A stretch of 64,000 bases of DNA, taken from NCBI GenBank assembly GCA_947685225.1, contig CANTUV010000014.1:7998001-8062000 (forward strand), written 5' to 3'. Position numbers and translations under genes: made by a program. Of the stretch, positions 33,690 through 45,426 are shown in pieces (within the stretch, counting starts at the first letter, position 1; each line of letters begins with the position of its first letter). This stretch comes from Garcia nutans (taxonomy: Eukaryota > Streptophyta > Magnoliopsida > Malpighiales > Euphorbiaceae). The notes beneath the pieces are model-generated. The model made no database searches, had not been told where the DNA came from, and saw only the letters and a list, made by a program, of their open reading frames with translations.

Positions 33690-35200
33690 AGGCCTAGTAG
33701 TGGCTAACAAGAATAAGTGGAAGAGTCTTCAAATCCAAATGCTCGAAAGTTTTCTAATAGGTTGCATTTGTTGGATATTGAATTGTAGCCTGACCGCAAA
33801 AGACATTCTCAACTTTCAGCTATGGTACATTGCTTGAATATGAAGCTCAAGCAGTCTATGTTAGGGAGGGCTTTTGATGATTAGGTCCAATTTATTAAGG
33901 AAATCTTATGGAAAGATAATTTAATAATGGGTAGTTTCTACAGTACAAAAAAAATAGTTCAAGAACTTAAACTTCCTATGGAAATTATTGATTATTGTAA
34001 GAATGGATGCATGATATATTGGGGTAATAATGTTCGCCTTATAAACTGTAAGTTCTATTATGAACAAAGATTTAAAAATAGTCGAGTAACATAAAGCTAG
34101 AAGTATGTGCCATTTAAATGGATGCACTATTTTTTCAATTACCCTGAGATTGCAAAAGATTTTAAATGCCACAGCTAAGCATATGAGATGTCATGATGAG
34201 TATGAAAAAGAAGATGGAGTCATGTGCCATCCATATGATTCAGAGATATGGAAGCATTTTAATTGAACCCATCCAATGTTTATGTTTGAAAGTTGAAATG
34301 TGAGATTAGAATTATGTGTTAATGGTTTTCAACCATTCAGATTATCAAGACAACTATACTCTTGTTAGCCAATTATTCTCACTCTATAAAATTTGCCACC
34401 ATATGTGTATGAAGGAACAATATTTATTTATATTTGTAATTGAACCATGTCCGAACAATCCTAAAATAGATGTTTTTCTCTAGCCATTGATTGTAGAATT
34501 GATAATGTTATGGGATGTAGGAGTCTACACATATAATATATCAAGAAAGAAAAATTTAATTTGAAAGTTTCTCTTTTATGGACAATAAGTAATTTTTCAG
34601 ATTATGTAATGTTGTCTGGATAAAGTATTGCTGGAAGGTTAACATGTCCATATTGAATAGAGCATACACAAGCATTTACTCTTTCTCATGACGGAAAAAC
34701 TTGTTGGTTTGACAATGACAGAACTTTTTTGAGGTTTGGTTACTCGTTTAGAAGGAATAAAAAATGTTTCCAAAAAGAATACTATAGAATTTTCAGAAGC
34801 GCCACAGATAATGAATGGGGAACAAATTTTGAATTAGATTGAAGACTTGAGATTGCAAAAGATAACTGAACTTGATGCAAATCTAATTAATAATGGGCAG
34901 AGATATAAGAATTATAGATGGAAAAAAAGAAACATTTTTTGGGATTTTCCATACTAGAGCATCAATCTAATAGTTCATAATCTCGATGTGATGCATGTTG
35001 AGAAAAATATTTTTGAAATTGTGTTTAGTAAGGTAATGGATATTTTGGATAAAACTAAAGATAATGCCAAGTCAAGGGAAGATTTAAAGTTATTTTATAA
35101 AAAGCCCAAGTTGGAACAAGATGAACAGTTTGGTAGGTATCATAAAGCAAGGTATACCTTGGATCATATTTAAAAATAAATTATATGTAAGTGAATAAAA
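33690..35200 (+). pseudogene. tnp2-type transposase of the CACTA element
   Basis: Matching blocks in changing frames: GCMIYWG (33990-34030), TAKHMRCHDEYEKEDGVMCH (34170-34230), DSEIWKHFN, FQPFRLSRQ, NLPPYVCMKEQY, CPNNPKIDVFL, LWDVGVYTYNIS, LLWTISNFSDYVMLSG, CPYWIEHTQAFTLSHDGKTC, RFGYSFRRNKKCF, and HNLDVMHVEKNIFEIVFSKV (34985-35040). These are the standard successive motifs of plant tnp2 transposases (Transposase_21). At least five stops are seen. It would have bound CACTA ends and cut the element out. Confidence 0.85.
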
Positions 35201-35790
35201 TAGTTGAAGTTCCTAGACAGATATATTTCAAATTTCTCTAGATGTGTTGATATGAGAAAAATATAAATTGTTTGAAATGGAGAGCCATGATTGACATGTA
35301 TTTATAAAGAGCCGTGATTGACACGTATTTATACAAAAGTTGCTACCTGTTGCATTTAGGAAATTACTACCTTATAATGCATGAGAAGCATTGACTAGGT
35401 TAAGTTTATTTTTCAAAGAACTAATATTAACAACTTTGAAAGTAACCAAAGCATAAAGAGTGAAAGAAGAGATTCTAATCATTCTTTCCAAATTGGAGCA
35501 AATATTTTCTCCTTTTTTCTTTGATTCAATGAAATATTCACTGATACATTTTCCTTATGAAGCAAAATTAGCTAGACTAATTTAGTACCATTGGATTTAT
35601 CCATTTGAAAGATATATCTTTGGCATTTAAAGAAGAATGTAAAAAATAAAGCAAAAGTTGAAGTTTCAATATGTAATGCATACATAGTAGAAGAGGCATC
35701 AACTTTCTGTTCTCATTATTTTGACCTTCATGTGAATCCAAGGTTGCACCAAGTGCGCATCGGAATGATGATGGGGGTGTGGTTGACCAA
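35200..35790 (+). pseudogene. DUF4218 region of the CACTA transposase
   Basis: Readable in mixed frames: FFDSMKYSLIHFPYEAKLAR, YHWIYPFERYIFGI, then EEASTFCSHYF. This order (cysteine-poor block, HLxYEAxLAGP, YRWMYPFER, EExxxFCSRY) is that of DUF4218, which follows tnp2 in plant CACTA transposases. It is heavily mutated. Confidence 0.75.
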
Positions 35791-36235
35791 TCAGAAAACC
35801 TTTTATCAATTTTCAAATCTCTAAGTTGACCACATGGAAGAGCAAAAAAGCAAATATTGGAAAATATAGAATATATGGTTGATCATACATATATTTTGTT
35901 GAATTGCAATGAGGTTATACCTTATCTAAAATAAGTTTAAAATTCATTTAAATTGTGATTATTTTACTAAAAATGCAAATTTCCATTTAACTCAATTTTT
36001 TTCCAATGTTCAAGCATTTTCATTATACACTTACGGGAACTGGATGAAGATATATCTGATTCTTAGATTGATGCTGAGATTGATAAGCATTTTGTGTATG
36101 ATTAGAAAAATATATAAGTATGTGTAGGTCATATTACATAAATACTATAATTATTTCAAATTAATTTGACTCTAGTTCACATTTAATTTTTTATTTCCTA
36201 AACACATGAAAATAACCTTATCATTACAGATAAGT

Positions 36236-36800
36236 GTATAATGGATCTAGCAAAAGCCCATCACCAATTGTGAGATGTTATAATGCCTATTTTGTTAATG
36301 GGTAAAAATTCAACATATAATCCTATTGCACAATAAGATCTGCCAATAATAATGGAGTTTGTATAATGGTGTCAAACTACAGTAAGAACTCACATGATTT
36401 CTATGATCAGTTAACTAAGATTGTAGAGGTAAAATATATTCCTTTATCAATTAAGAGAGTAAGTATTATGCATTTTCAATTATAATCCATTCTCATTAGT
36501 CAAATTGCATAAGTGTACTACATCCAGTATCCAAGCACAAGATGACAACTACTAATTGGTTGTTAGTTTGTAAAATCAAAGCTAAGTCAATGATTGATAT
36601 GCCTAAATTATCTACCAATAATCCTAAAATAGAATTTCATTTCATGAAGATGATCCTAACAATGTATATGATGTAGATAAAACAGTTGATGTTGATCTAT
36701 GTCCTTGGAATTATCCAACTAGACAACTAATTAGCATCGATTATGGAGATCTAGAAGTAGAACCGGACCAAACTATACATGATTCAAAATCTGAAGAATG
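36236..36800 (+). pseudogene. DUF4216 region of the CACTA transposase
   Basis: Readable pieces: VRCYNAYFVNG, ANNNGVCIMVSNYSKNSHDF, QLTKIVEV (36250-36430), VCKIKAKSMIDMPKLS (36565-36620) and a closing acidic stretch to 36800. The FxVNG...NSGV...YYG...VxCKxKAR pattern is DUF4216. Stops interrupt, and the middle part is probably deleted. Confidence 0.75.
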
Positions 36801-36879
36801 AATAGTTAGAAATGGATGAAAGCAATGATTAAAATTAATATGTCGGACTCCATAGTTCACTAATACTACTACAGACCCT

Positions 36880-38265
36880 CCTCCTCCTATGATATCAGAG
36901 GATCGGACTTCTTTTGTTGACTTGTCTCCTGCCGAGCCACTGACAAGTGATGCTAGTATCGTAGTATCAACTGCAGATGGTGGACCCGAGCAGCTCCATG
37001 CAGATCATAATTCACAAGTGAGAGTAAGTATTATGCATTTTCAATTATATTTTTCATTATTTACATCTTTTTAATTTATTTTTTATTAATGTATTTTTTT
37101 TTCTATTTTAGTTCTATGCTGGAGCTATCTACGGTCTATGTGCCCCATATTTAGAAGATCATGCAAGAAAAGATAAATCCAAAAGGAATTAATTGGAAGT
37201 CTATCTCGAAAAAGACAAAAGCTTTTTATTTTAGGGAATTCAAGGTATATATAAAAAATTTATAGTTAAATCATTATTAACTAATACCTGTATTTATATT
37301 GTTAAAATACTGATTAATTGTTCATTCTAGCAAAAATATTTTTGGCGGGATCAAACCATTGATGCATTGGTTAGGATCACCTATATAAAGAATATTGTTA
37401 TCCGTTATAGCAACATACAAAACGAATTAAAGATAAAGAGAAGAAGCTTACCTTCATAGGTGATGACCATTGGGCATCTTTCCAAGCCCGCTAGAATTCA
37501 GCTGAGGGACAAGGCTATTCAGTAACTACCTCCCGTAATCAGATGTGTGGTGTTACGGATGGTGCATGTCTATCCATGCAAATTAGAGGTAATAAATTTC
37601 ATTACGAGCATGCACAATGTTTGGTAAGTATATCAAAATATTTTAATGATATTTTAAATAATATTCTTAAAATACGATTTTTCTAGTTTATATTAATTTT
37701 TAATTTAATATAGAAGGCAGAATTAGGTCTGCCCCACCAATTATGAGCTCTTCCTGCATATCCATATAAAAATCATGATAGACAAACTTTCATTAATCAG
37801 CAGTAATGACATGTAAATGTAAGTTATTTTCTTACTTCGTAATTTATATTTATATTAGTTAAATAAATTTTTAACAAACGTAAATCTAACTATAAATATA
37901 ATTGTTGCAGGATTGTTTCACTACCTCTTGAGATCGGATGTCTCAATATAATTCCCTGATGGACGAATCCATGTTGTTTTTATCCATTATTGGAGCAAAG
38001 AAAAAGAAGCACACTTATGGGTTTAGGTCACAGTATGTTTTTTAGATTAACTCTGCTTCATCTACCAGTTCATCAGCTTTACAGCAACAGATCAAACAAT
38101 TAAAGTCAGACTTAGAAGTGAGATCGCATGTTTCAAGAGCAATTGTAGGCCTGAGAGAGAGGTTCAGCACCAATTGCAGCAATTTATGGATCACTTCATA
38201 GCATCCCGCTGATTTCATCCTTCATTGCCTCCGACTCCACCTCCACCTCCATCATCGTAGCAACA
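36880..38265 (+). pseudogene. second ORF of the CACTA element (ORF1/TnpA-like)
   Basis: The Pro-rich start (36884) leads to an acidic N-terminus. Exon-like blocks QKYFWRDQTIDALVRI (37330-37380), a Gln/Ser-rich block with RNQMCGVTDGACLSMQIRG (37520-37590) and AELGLPHQL (37720) follow. GAKKKKHTYGFRSQYVF (37990-38040) and a coiled-coil-like tail with QQQIKQLKSDLEVRSH close it. Introns with GT...AG ends appear between blocks. The KHTYGxGSQ motif is common near the C-terminus of CACTA-encoded ORF1 proteins. Assignment rests on position and this motif. Confidence 0.6.
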
Positions 38266-38449
38266 TTTTGTTTATATTGTTTGTTGATTGTATTTTAATA
38301 CTAAATTGGTACATTTCTTTATTTTATTTGTATTATTAATATACTATATTATTTTAATCTCATATATATTTTGATTTTTATATCTTAATGGTTATTTATT
38401 TAAATTATAAATTCCATAAAAATTATGAAACAATTTTAAAAAAATAAAT

Positions 38450-39137
38450 TCATAATTTACTGATGGATTATCAACGAGAAAATTCTCTCTATATTTTCAA
38501 AAATACTGAATTCATCAGCCAATATATGAATTTGTAAATATATTTCCAAATATTTTTTAGAAGTTTATCAAGTGACTTTCTATTGGCAATACCGAAAGAT
38601 ATATGAATTTGTCTATAAAAACTAAAGTTTTTGGAGAGTCAGCAATGCCAATAGATATACGAATTTGTCTGTAAAATCTAAAGATTTTTCTGTGATTTAC
38701 CAACAACATTTTTGTCGATATTGTTGATAGATATAAAATCTATAGATATATCACAAAAGATTTTTCTGCGATTTACCAATAGACATTCAGTTAGTAACAC
38801 TGAGTGTATATATTTATCAGTATATTTCACTGGATTTTTCAATGATTCACCGACAGACTTTCTATCGATATTACGAATAAATTTTGAAATTGCTCATTAT
38901 TTGACTATTTATCATGGTATTTGCTGACAAAATATTTGATGAAATCGTTGGCACTTTATCGATAGAGGCAGGGTATTTACTAAGAGAGGAAAATTTATGT
39001 CGCTAAATTGTTTACCTAGAAAGTTATTGAAAATATATTTCTTTTGTTGGTAATCGCTTGATAATTTTCTTTATCCACAAAATTTAATTGTTTACCGATA
39101 AAATTGATCGTCGGTAATCCGATAAATTTTTATAGTA
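38450..39137. repeat. subterminal repeat region of the CACTA element
   Basis: Many short, diverged direct and inverted repeats containing TATCGRTA, ACCGA, TTTACCRA and AAGATTTTTCTGYGATTTACC (twice, near 38682 and 38757). Such arrays are the transposase-binding zone of CACTA elements. Confidence 0.7.
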
Positions 39138-40357
39138 AATAAAGATATTTGCAATCATAAATTAATTACTTTTTAAAAATAACACATTTTGAAAAATATA
39201 CAGTTAATCATCTTTAATTACAATTATTATTTTATTAAACTACAAAAATGACTTTCTCTATTTTAATTCATACTATCTCTGTTCTACTGGAATTGTGATC
39301 TTTAAACTCATACGTAACTATTAAGATAATAATTATACTATTTTAATTTTGTAAAAAATAATTTTAAATAAATTAAAATATTCTCTATTAATTCATTAGT
39401 ATTAAAATTATTATATTCTCACTTTACTAATTAATTCATTAACAACAAGGGTTAGGTTGAAAAAAAAATAATTTTTTAAATTTGATAAAGTGACAATTTT
39501 AATGTGGCAATTTAAAAAAGAAGTAATAATTTTAATAGGAGAGAGAAAATATTTCAATAATGATTGTAAAGTAATTTCACAATAAATGCATAGTCATGAA
39601 ACTACTGCCTTCATCGGATTCATATTTATTTCACAATACCAATCTCTTAAATATTTGTTTATTTATACAAGAGATATAAGGTAAGGTATTTTTTTCTTAG
39701 TTATAGTTTAGTTTTCTATGATTTTACATATTAATGCCTTAATTTATATGTATGCATTTATTTGTGTGAATTATAATTATTTCAAAGAATACTTTTAAAA
39801 AGCATGTTTGCGATTAATATATATCAAGTCTATGGATTAATGGTTTTAATACATTCTTTACATATATGTTTGATATTTCTATATATATATTTCTAGTTTC
39901 GCTAATAATTTTTTTGTTCTTCACAAATTTTTATGGTAGAAAATAATTAAGGTCAGATTTTTTTTCTTAAAAATTCAATTAAAGAAATATTATTTCTAAT
40001 TTAAAGTTTTTAAGTAGATTATTATTGTTACTTGCATATTGATTTTATGTTATTTTTGCACTATTACATAATAATTATTACAAAGAATATATTAACGAGT
40101 GTTACATTAGCATCCTTTGAACATTAATAAATATTTTATTTTTTATTGATATTTATTTTATTTTTATTGAAATTTATACAATAATTTTGTAATATGTGTA
40201 ATTTTTTAATCAATCTCTTTGATAAAAGTAACTGCAATAAATTTCAATAAAAATTAGAGTACTTATTGTTGTTTAAAAGGTCTTAATATGATGCACCCTT
40301 AAAAGGACCCTTATTAAAATTATACAATAAAAAATTATATATTAATGACTTGATGTC

Positions 40358-40384
<27 letters not shown>
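39138..40384. other. AT-rich intergenic stretch
   Basis: No gene is seen. A TTA trinucleotide run closes it (40359-40393). Confidence 0.65.

Positions 40385-40393
<9 letters not shown>
40359..40393. repeat. (TTA)n microsatellite
   Basis: An uninterrupted trinucleotide run of about 11 to 12 units that abuts the inverted-repeat element. Confidence 0.95.
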
Positions 40394-41069
40394 GGCTAAA
40401 TAATTATAAAGCCCTTAAAATTTTACATATTACACTAGTCAGTCCCTATATTTTCAACATCTAATTTTTGCATCCCTCAATTTTTAAAAATTAAACTGTT
40501 TAGTCTTTCTGTTAATATTTTCATTATAAAAATATTAGTCAACTATTTTGATATTATAAAATAATTTTTTTATCCTTCCTTTATATATTTTTTTCTTTAT
40601 TATTTGTTAAGTCATACTTATTTTTAATTTTATTTATATTTTTACATATAATTTATTTTAATTTTATAAATATTATTAAAAAATAATTTTAAAAAATATG
40701 AATAATATCTTTTATTATTTTACAGACAATCCATATATATCATTTATTTTAATGTTATAGATATTACTAAAAAATAATTTTAAATAATATGAATAATATC
40801 TTTTATTATTTTGCAAATGATCTATATATAAAATTAAATTAAAAATAAAATAAACTTAATAAATAATAAAAATAAATATATATAACATAAGGGCAAAAAA
40901 GTTATTTTATAATATCAAAGTAGTTGAGTAATGATTTTAGGAAGAAAATATTGATAAAAAAATTTAAACAGTTTAATTTTTAAAAATACAAGGATACAAA
41001 AATTAGATATTGAAAATAGAATAACTAGTGTAATATACAAAATTTCAAGAACTTTATAATGATTTAGGC
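40394..41069. mobile_element. long-inverted-repeat element, MULE-like MITE
   Basis: 676 bp. The left arm, 40394 to about 40570, starts GGCTAAATAATTATAAAG. The right arm, about 40890 to 41069, reverse-complemented, starts GCCTAAATCATTATAAAG. The two arms match for about 180 bp, including TATTACACTAGT and TTTTTAAAAATTAAACTGTT. Flanks are TTATTATTA (40385-40393) and TTATTATTA (41070-41078), a 9-bp duplication typical of Mutator-like elements. The flank is itself a microsatellite, so that evidence is weaker. The middle holds a second, direct duplication of about 120 bp (near 40655 and 40765). No coding capacity. Confidence 0.85.
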
Positions 41070-41078
41070 TTATTATTA

Positions 41079-41538
41079 TTGAACATGAAAGGAGGAATGG
41101 AGAGTGTATACATGCACTTGTCATTTATATTAATCATAATTTTAATCTTCTCAACTACTGCTCAATTCTTAGGACAAAAAGCATAAAAGAAGCAATATCT
41201 TATTATTTTATTCTATATTAATACTTATATTTTTACATTAAATTTATTTATAGAAAATGTATTTATTGAATATGAAACTAAAATTAAAATGTTTAGATTT
41301 TAATTAATATGTTAACATATAACAACTTCACCTCCTCAGTCTTGATAAGTAAAACTTTTCTGGAAAATCCTGAAAAGCAGATTGATTATATTGCCATATT
41401 AATGGCATAAATCACACACAAGGCACAAAAAATTAAAAAATGACAACACATTCACATGGGATTAAATTGTAAATATAAGCATGAACCAGTGATATTACAA
41501 TTTTTTTTAAATAGAAGAATGGCTGGCTAGCAAGAATA
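41079..41538. other. AT-rich intergenic stretch
   Basis: No gene, RNA or element end is recognised. Confidence 0.6.
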
Positions 41539-41543
41539 AGTAT

Positions 41544-43100
41544 TGTTGTTAGTGTGTTGAATATGTATGTAAGGGTGTGAAAATACTACTATATCTAACA
41601 CCACAAATATTCAGTATCGTGATATATAATAGGGTGGGAGTACGAGTATCGTATCCACAGAAAAGATAATTTTTGAGTAACATAAATTCAATTCTACTAT
41701 TATCCGGAACTTACTAAATGTAATTAATTTAATTACCAAATTAAACCAATTCAACTAATTACTCTAAATTAAATTCTAAACAATTAATAATAAAAGAGTG
41801 AAATTAGGTTTCATTAGAATTTTTTAAATGTGTTTAATTAATTTCAACAATTAAATTCATTTCTTAAATATTAGATACCTCAATATCACAAAATTCATCA
41901 ACTTCTCTCTCAAGCAAGTGGAATATGATTGAGTAAAGTTTAATCTTCTATTCTCATGACAATTAAATAATGCACAATCCAATTTAATAAGATATCATCC
42001 CTAGATCTCCAAGTAATTACTTATCTCTAAGCTAATTATTTAAAGTTATTGATTCCACATCAAAAATCATATTCAACTCTAATTTATTCTATGATTTAAT
42101 AGATTTTAATAATTGGTGGCCAAGTAATTGCTAATAATTAATTAAAAATCAACAAATAAAGATTTAAGAAAAACCTCTATAAATATATTGATAATAATCA
42201 AAATCTCATTGTCCAAACATTCAAATTACCTAATCCCACAAGGAGATTAGTTACCCGTTATAAAACTTAAAAAAAATTATAAATACTAATTACAATTTCC
42301 AGGAATCTATATAAAAAGTAGGTAGAAATAAAAATGATGAGAAAAAAGAAGAATAAACCCAAATAAATATTTTTTATCTTGCACAGGTGACTCTTTAATC
42401 TTCAAAAGCTGTCAAATCTGTAGAAAATTTCATTCAAGAGCTTGATTCCCTCTTTCTTTGGGCTTGGATCTCCAAAATTGCCAAGAATCATAAGATATGA
42501 AGTGAGCCCCCTCTTTAATGACTGAAATGATAAATTTATATTATGTCACAGGTATCTCTTGGATGCCCCTAGGGTTTTTTTGCATTTTTTGCCTCAAAAT
42601 TTATATTTTCAGCTCGCTCTAGATATATATGGGCTTGCAAATCTGATCAACACGCTCATGTCAAAATTTTACCTCATGATATAATGTCAAAATTATATGC
42701 ACGGGCATATTGTTTAAATTTGGTACTCCCGAGTTGTTCAAAACGTTACTAGATATTTTTTTTTTGTCTCTGGTATTTTTTGCATGGGCGTATCGTTTTG
42801 AACTGACATACCCATACAGAAAAATTTACTACTGAATTTTTTTACTTTTTAGCTCACAACTTCAATCTCTTTTAGCATAGACATGTCTAGAATAATCGGT
42901 ACGTCCATGTTGACCAAAATGCTTCTAAATTTTACCATTTTCTTCATTGAATGCTCTTTTTTTTTTAAATTTTAAGCCATTAAAATGTTAGATCTATAAA
43001 TAAAAACGCTTTTCATCATAAAATAATTCAAAATTCATAAGGAACAACATAAAATGAGCATCTTTTCAACCTTAATCCCATAGTAATTATGGATTTATCA
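41544..43100 (-). repeat. solo LTR, 1557 bp
   Basis: Starts TGTTGTTAGTGTG and ends ATGGATTTATCA. It is flanked by AGTAT on both sides (41539-41543 and 43101-43105), a perfect 5-bp duplication. There is no internal region or second LTR, so it is read as the product of LTR-LTR recombination. The GTACGAGTATCGTATCCACA block near 41640 resembles 8745-8775 in the Athila-like LTR, suggesting a related family and the same (minus) orientation. Strand is inferred from that resemblance. Confidence 0.8.
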
Positions 43101-43105
43101 AGTAT

Positions 43106-43556
43106 ATCTTTAATAAATTAAATATATATTAGATAGATACCCCTTAAAAAAAGAATAATTTTAAAATTGAAAGTTGAAAAGTGATATTTTAAAGAAAAAG
43201 ATATTTTTTAAAAAAAAAGAAAAAAAAATTGGTACTTCTAAAATTAATTTTATTTTTAGGAATATTTTTGAAGAAATCCCAAAAAAGTTTTATTTCCTTT
43301 CTGAAATGTCCAAAAAAATTACAATTTTGAATATATCTTTTAATATGCTTAAAGTAAATCAGACTATGCTAAATTAATAATCAATTATTATTAGAGGTTA
43401 TAATAATAACAAAACATATACAAATCCTTGATGTTTGTGCCAAAAAAAAGGATGGATTATTATTTGAGAAAAGAAAGTATACATTATTAATTATTATCCC
43501 TCTACTCTCCAAATTACAATGTATACTATTAATTATTTGACAGACTTTGTAACTCC
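43106..43556. other. AT-rich intergenic stretch
   Basis: No gene is seen. Confidence 0.55.
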
Positions 43557-44388
43557 AATCCTATTTTTATAAAACCCTAAACCCTAATCTTGTTTTTCTA
43601 AAATTCTAAACTATAACTGAGTTTTTCTAAAACCCTAAAAACATCAATCATATTTTTTAAATCCTAATTCATATCAATAAAATTCTAGTTTGTACATTTA
43701 TTGATTAATATGATATAGAATTGATTATTAATGCATGTTAATTATATGTCTTGAAGGATGATATATTTATACTTAATTTTATGATGAATGGTCGAATGTT
43801 TGCATATTGATCAAGAAATTATAAGAGGTATGTTTTCACATTGTGGGTACCTCATTTGTTAAGTTTCATGTAATTTAATTTATTTTAAGTTTTAAATAAA
43901 TGTAAAGGATACATTTTCACCAATTGGTAGGTGTCTTATTTTATTTATTTTCTTTTAGACATTGGACAATTGTAAAGGCAGATTTTCATCTATGGATGGG
44001 TGTCTATTTATTATTTTATTCAGACTTATCTTGATTTTGATATAATAATTTTTTATTTTAATATTCGCATGTAGTATGAATGATTTTATAATATTTAGAA
44101 TTTAATAATATATAAACTTAAAAAGGAGGCCGGTTCCAATGAACCAGGTGTTGTGGAGGTGTTGGGTCATTCTTATCTTCCTCACGCGCATCCATCTTTT
44201 CGAACCCAATTGAGGGTTTGGGATTCTTTAGGAATCAAATCATTCACCCCTTTTTTTTTTAGCCCGTCTGGGTGGCGACTCTATTTTCTCCAATTTTAGG
44301 CTCGTGTTCTCTAAGACTCTGATTCTAATAGTGTCGAAGTAGCAGAAACCATTCCACATGTAAGTGAGGGCGAAAATTCCTTCTCACA
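43557..44388 (+). repeat. 3' part of a Tat-type LTR
   Basis: Collinear with the last 850 or so bases of the LTR at 22041-23867: AAACCCTAATCTTGTTTTTC, GGAGGCCGGTTCCAATGAACC, GGGTGGCGACTCTATTTTCT and the end CCTTCTCACA at 44388. The first half of the LTR is missing. It abuts MULE transposase coding sequence exactly at its end. Confidence 0.85.
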
Positions 44389-45426
44389 TCAATGCAATTT
44401 CTCTATCTGTTACCCTAAGGCATTGATCATCTCTCATTAGTTCTTTCAATTTCATTCTTGCCCATATAAAGTTATTTTCACACTCTGACTCTAAATATGC
44501 AAATGCAAATGAGAATGTCAAATTTGTAAAAGTAACCTCAATTATCTCTAGAACAATCAATCAATAATGATTGGTTTTGTATGGGTAATCCATTATCACA
44601 ACCTCTGTAAAGGTTTGTAATAGTCTCACGCTTGTCTTATGGGAAAAAAATAAAGCAGTTAAATAGTCATATTTAGTATTACTTCGATGGCACTCTCTAT
44701 AGTTATATTCTTTCATATTTGCTAAAAGTGGTTGAATCTGGTTTCTGCCAGCCTGTTCTTTTATCTGATATTTTGCTCTTACATTATATATTGTTTGGAT
44801 TGTCGAAGTGTTACTAGGATCCTTTTGTTTGATGGTGTATAGAATCTCTCGAGATCTTACATTGGATTGTGACATTTCAACCAATAAAGTTTCTTTATTT
44901 GGCTCTAATATACTAATGAAAGAATGTCCCTCCATATACTGAATAATTGAGTGATTGTGAACACCACATATTACATTCAACTTTCAATGATCATCATTAG
45001 ATGACAGTCTTATTCCTCTTAAGGAGTATGGGCATGCACACTTTTTGGTGTTAACAAACTTCTCCTTCTTCTTATTTTTCTTCTCTACTACTTTTGTTTT
45101 AACAATTTTTCTATAATTACCACTCCTTTCACATGGTAAAAAGATTCTTGATTGCCCATGTAGTTCGAAAAATGTAGATCGCTTAATTATAATGACAAAT
45201 TCTAATCTTTTAGCAATCTCACAAGCCCATTTAATCATATCATCTTTACTATGAAATTTCTGCAAAAAATTATAAAACCTAATACTTATACATTTTAAAA
45301 TTATCAGCTAACTTATTATTGTAAATTAAGTTTACGTACCTCTTGATTGCTGAAATGACTTGTATAATCTGCAGCACTTGCTATTCCATCAATGTTAGCA
45401 ACACTAGAATAACCCGAAGCAATAGC
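44389..45426 (-). pseudogene. MULE/FAR1-like transposase, truncated
   Basis: Three exon-like parts on the minus strand. 45340-45426 reads ASGYSSVANIDGIASAADYT (29 codons). A GT...AG intron of 80 bp lies at 45260-45339. Then 44984-45259 reads SKDDMIKWACEIAKRLEFVI, IFLPCERSGNYRK and KKCACPYSLRGIRL, a FAR1-type zinc-binding N-terminus. After a stop, 44561-44980 reads VICGVHNHSIIQYMEGHSF, then STIQTIYNVRAKYQIKEQAG and VVIMDYPYKTNHY, where MULE transposases have VxxMDxTYKTNxY. The Asp of this motif is kept. The reading goes on to 44389 (SECENNFIWARMKL-like) and stops at the LTR edge. The C-terminal half is missing. Confidence 0.85.

Larger units (their letters stand above)
32280..39137 (+). mobile_element. 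decayed CACTA (En/Spm) transposon
   Basis: The plus strand carries, in order, a transposase-associated domain, a tnp2-type transposase, DUF4218, DUF4216, a second ORF with a CACTA ORF1-like signature, and a subterminal region (38450-39137) full of short CCGA/TCGG-bearing repeats. It ends ATCCGATAAATTTTTATAGTA, where an intact 3' terminus would end in TAGTG. The 5' terminus is not identified. Stops and frameshifts are everywhere, so it is immobile on its own. The coordinates of the left edge are a minimum. Confidence 0.82.

Noticed and set aside
43570..43600. AAACCCTAAACCCTAA as interstitial telomere repeat
   Set aside because: Only two units, and it is part of the Tat LTR sequence also present at 23000 and 29880.
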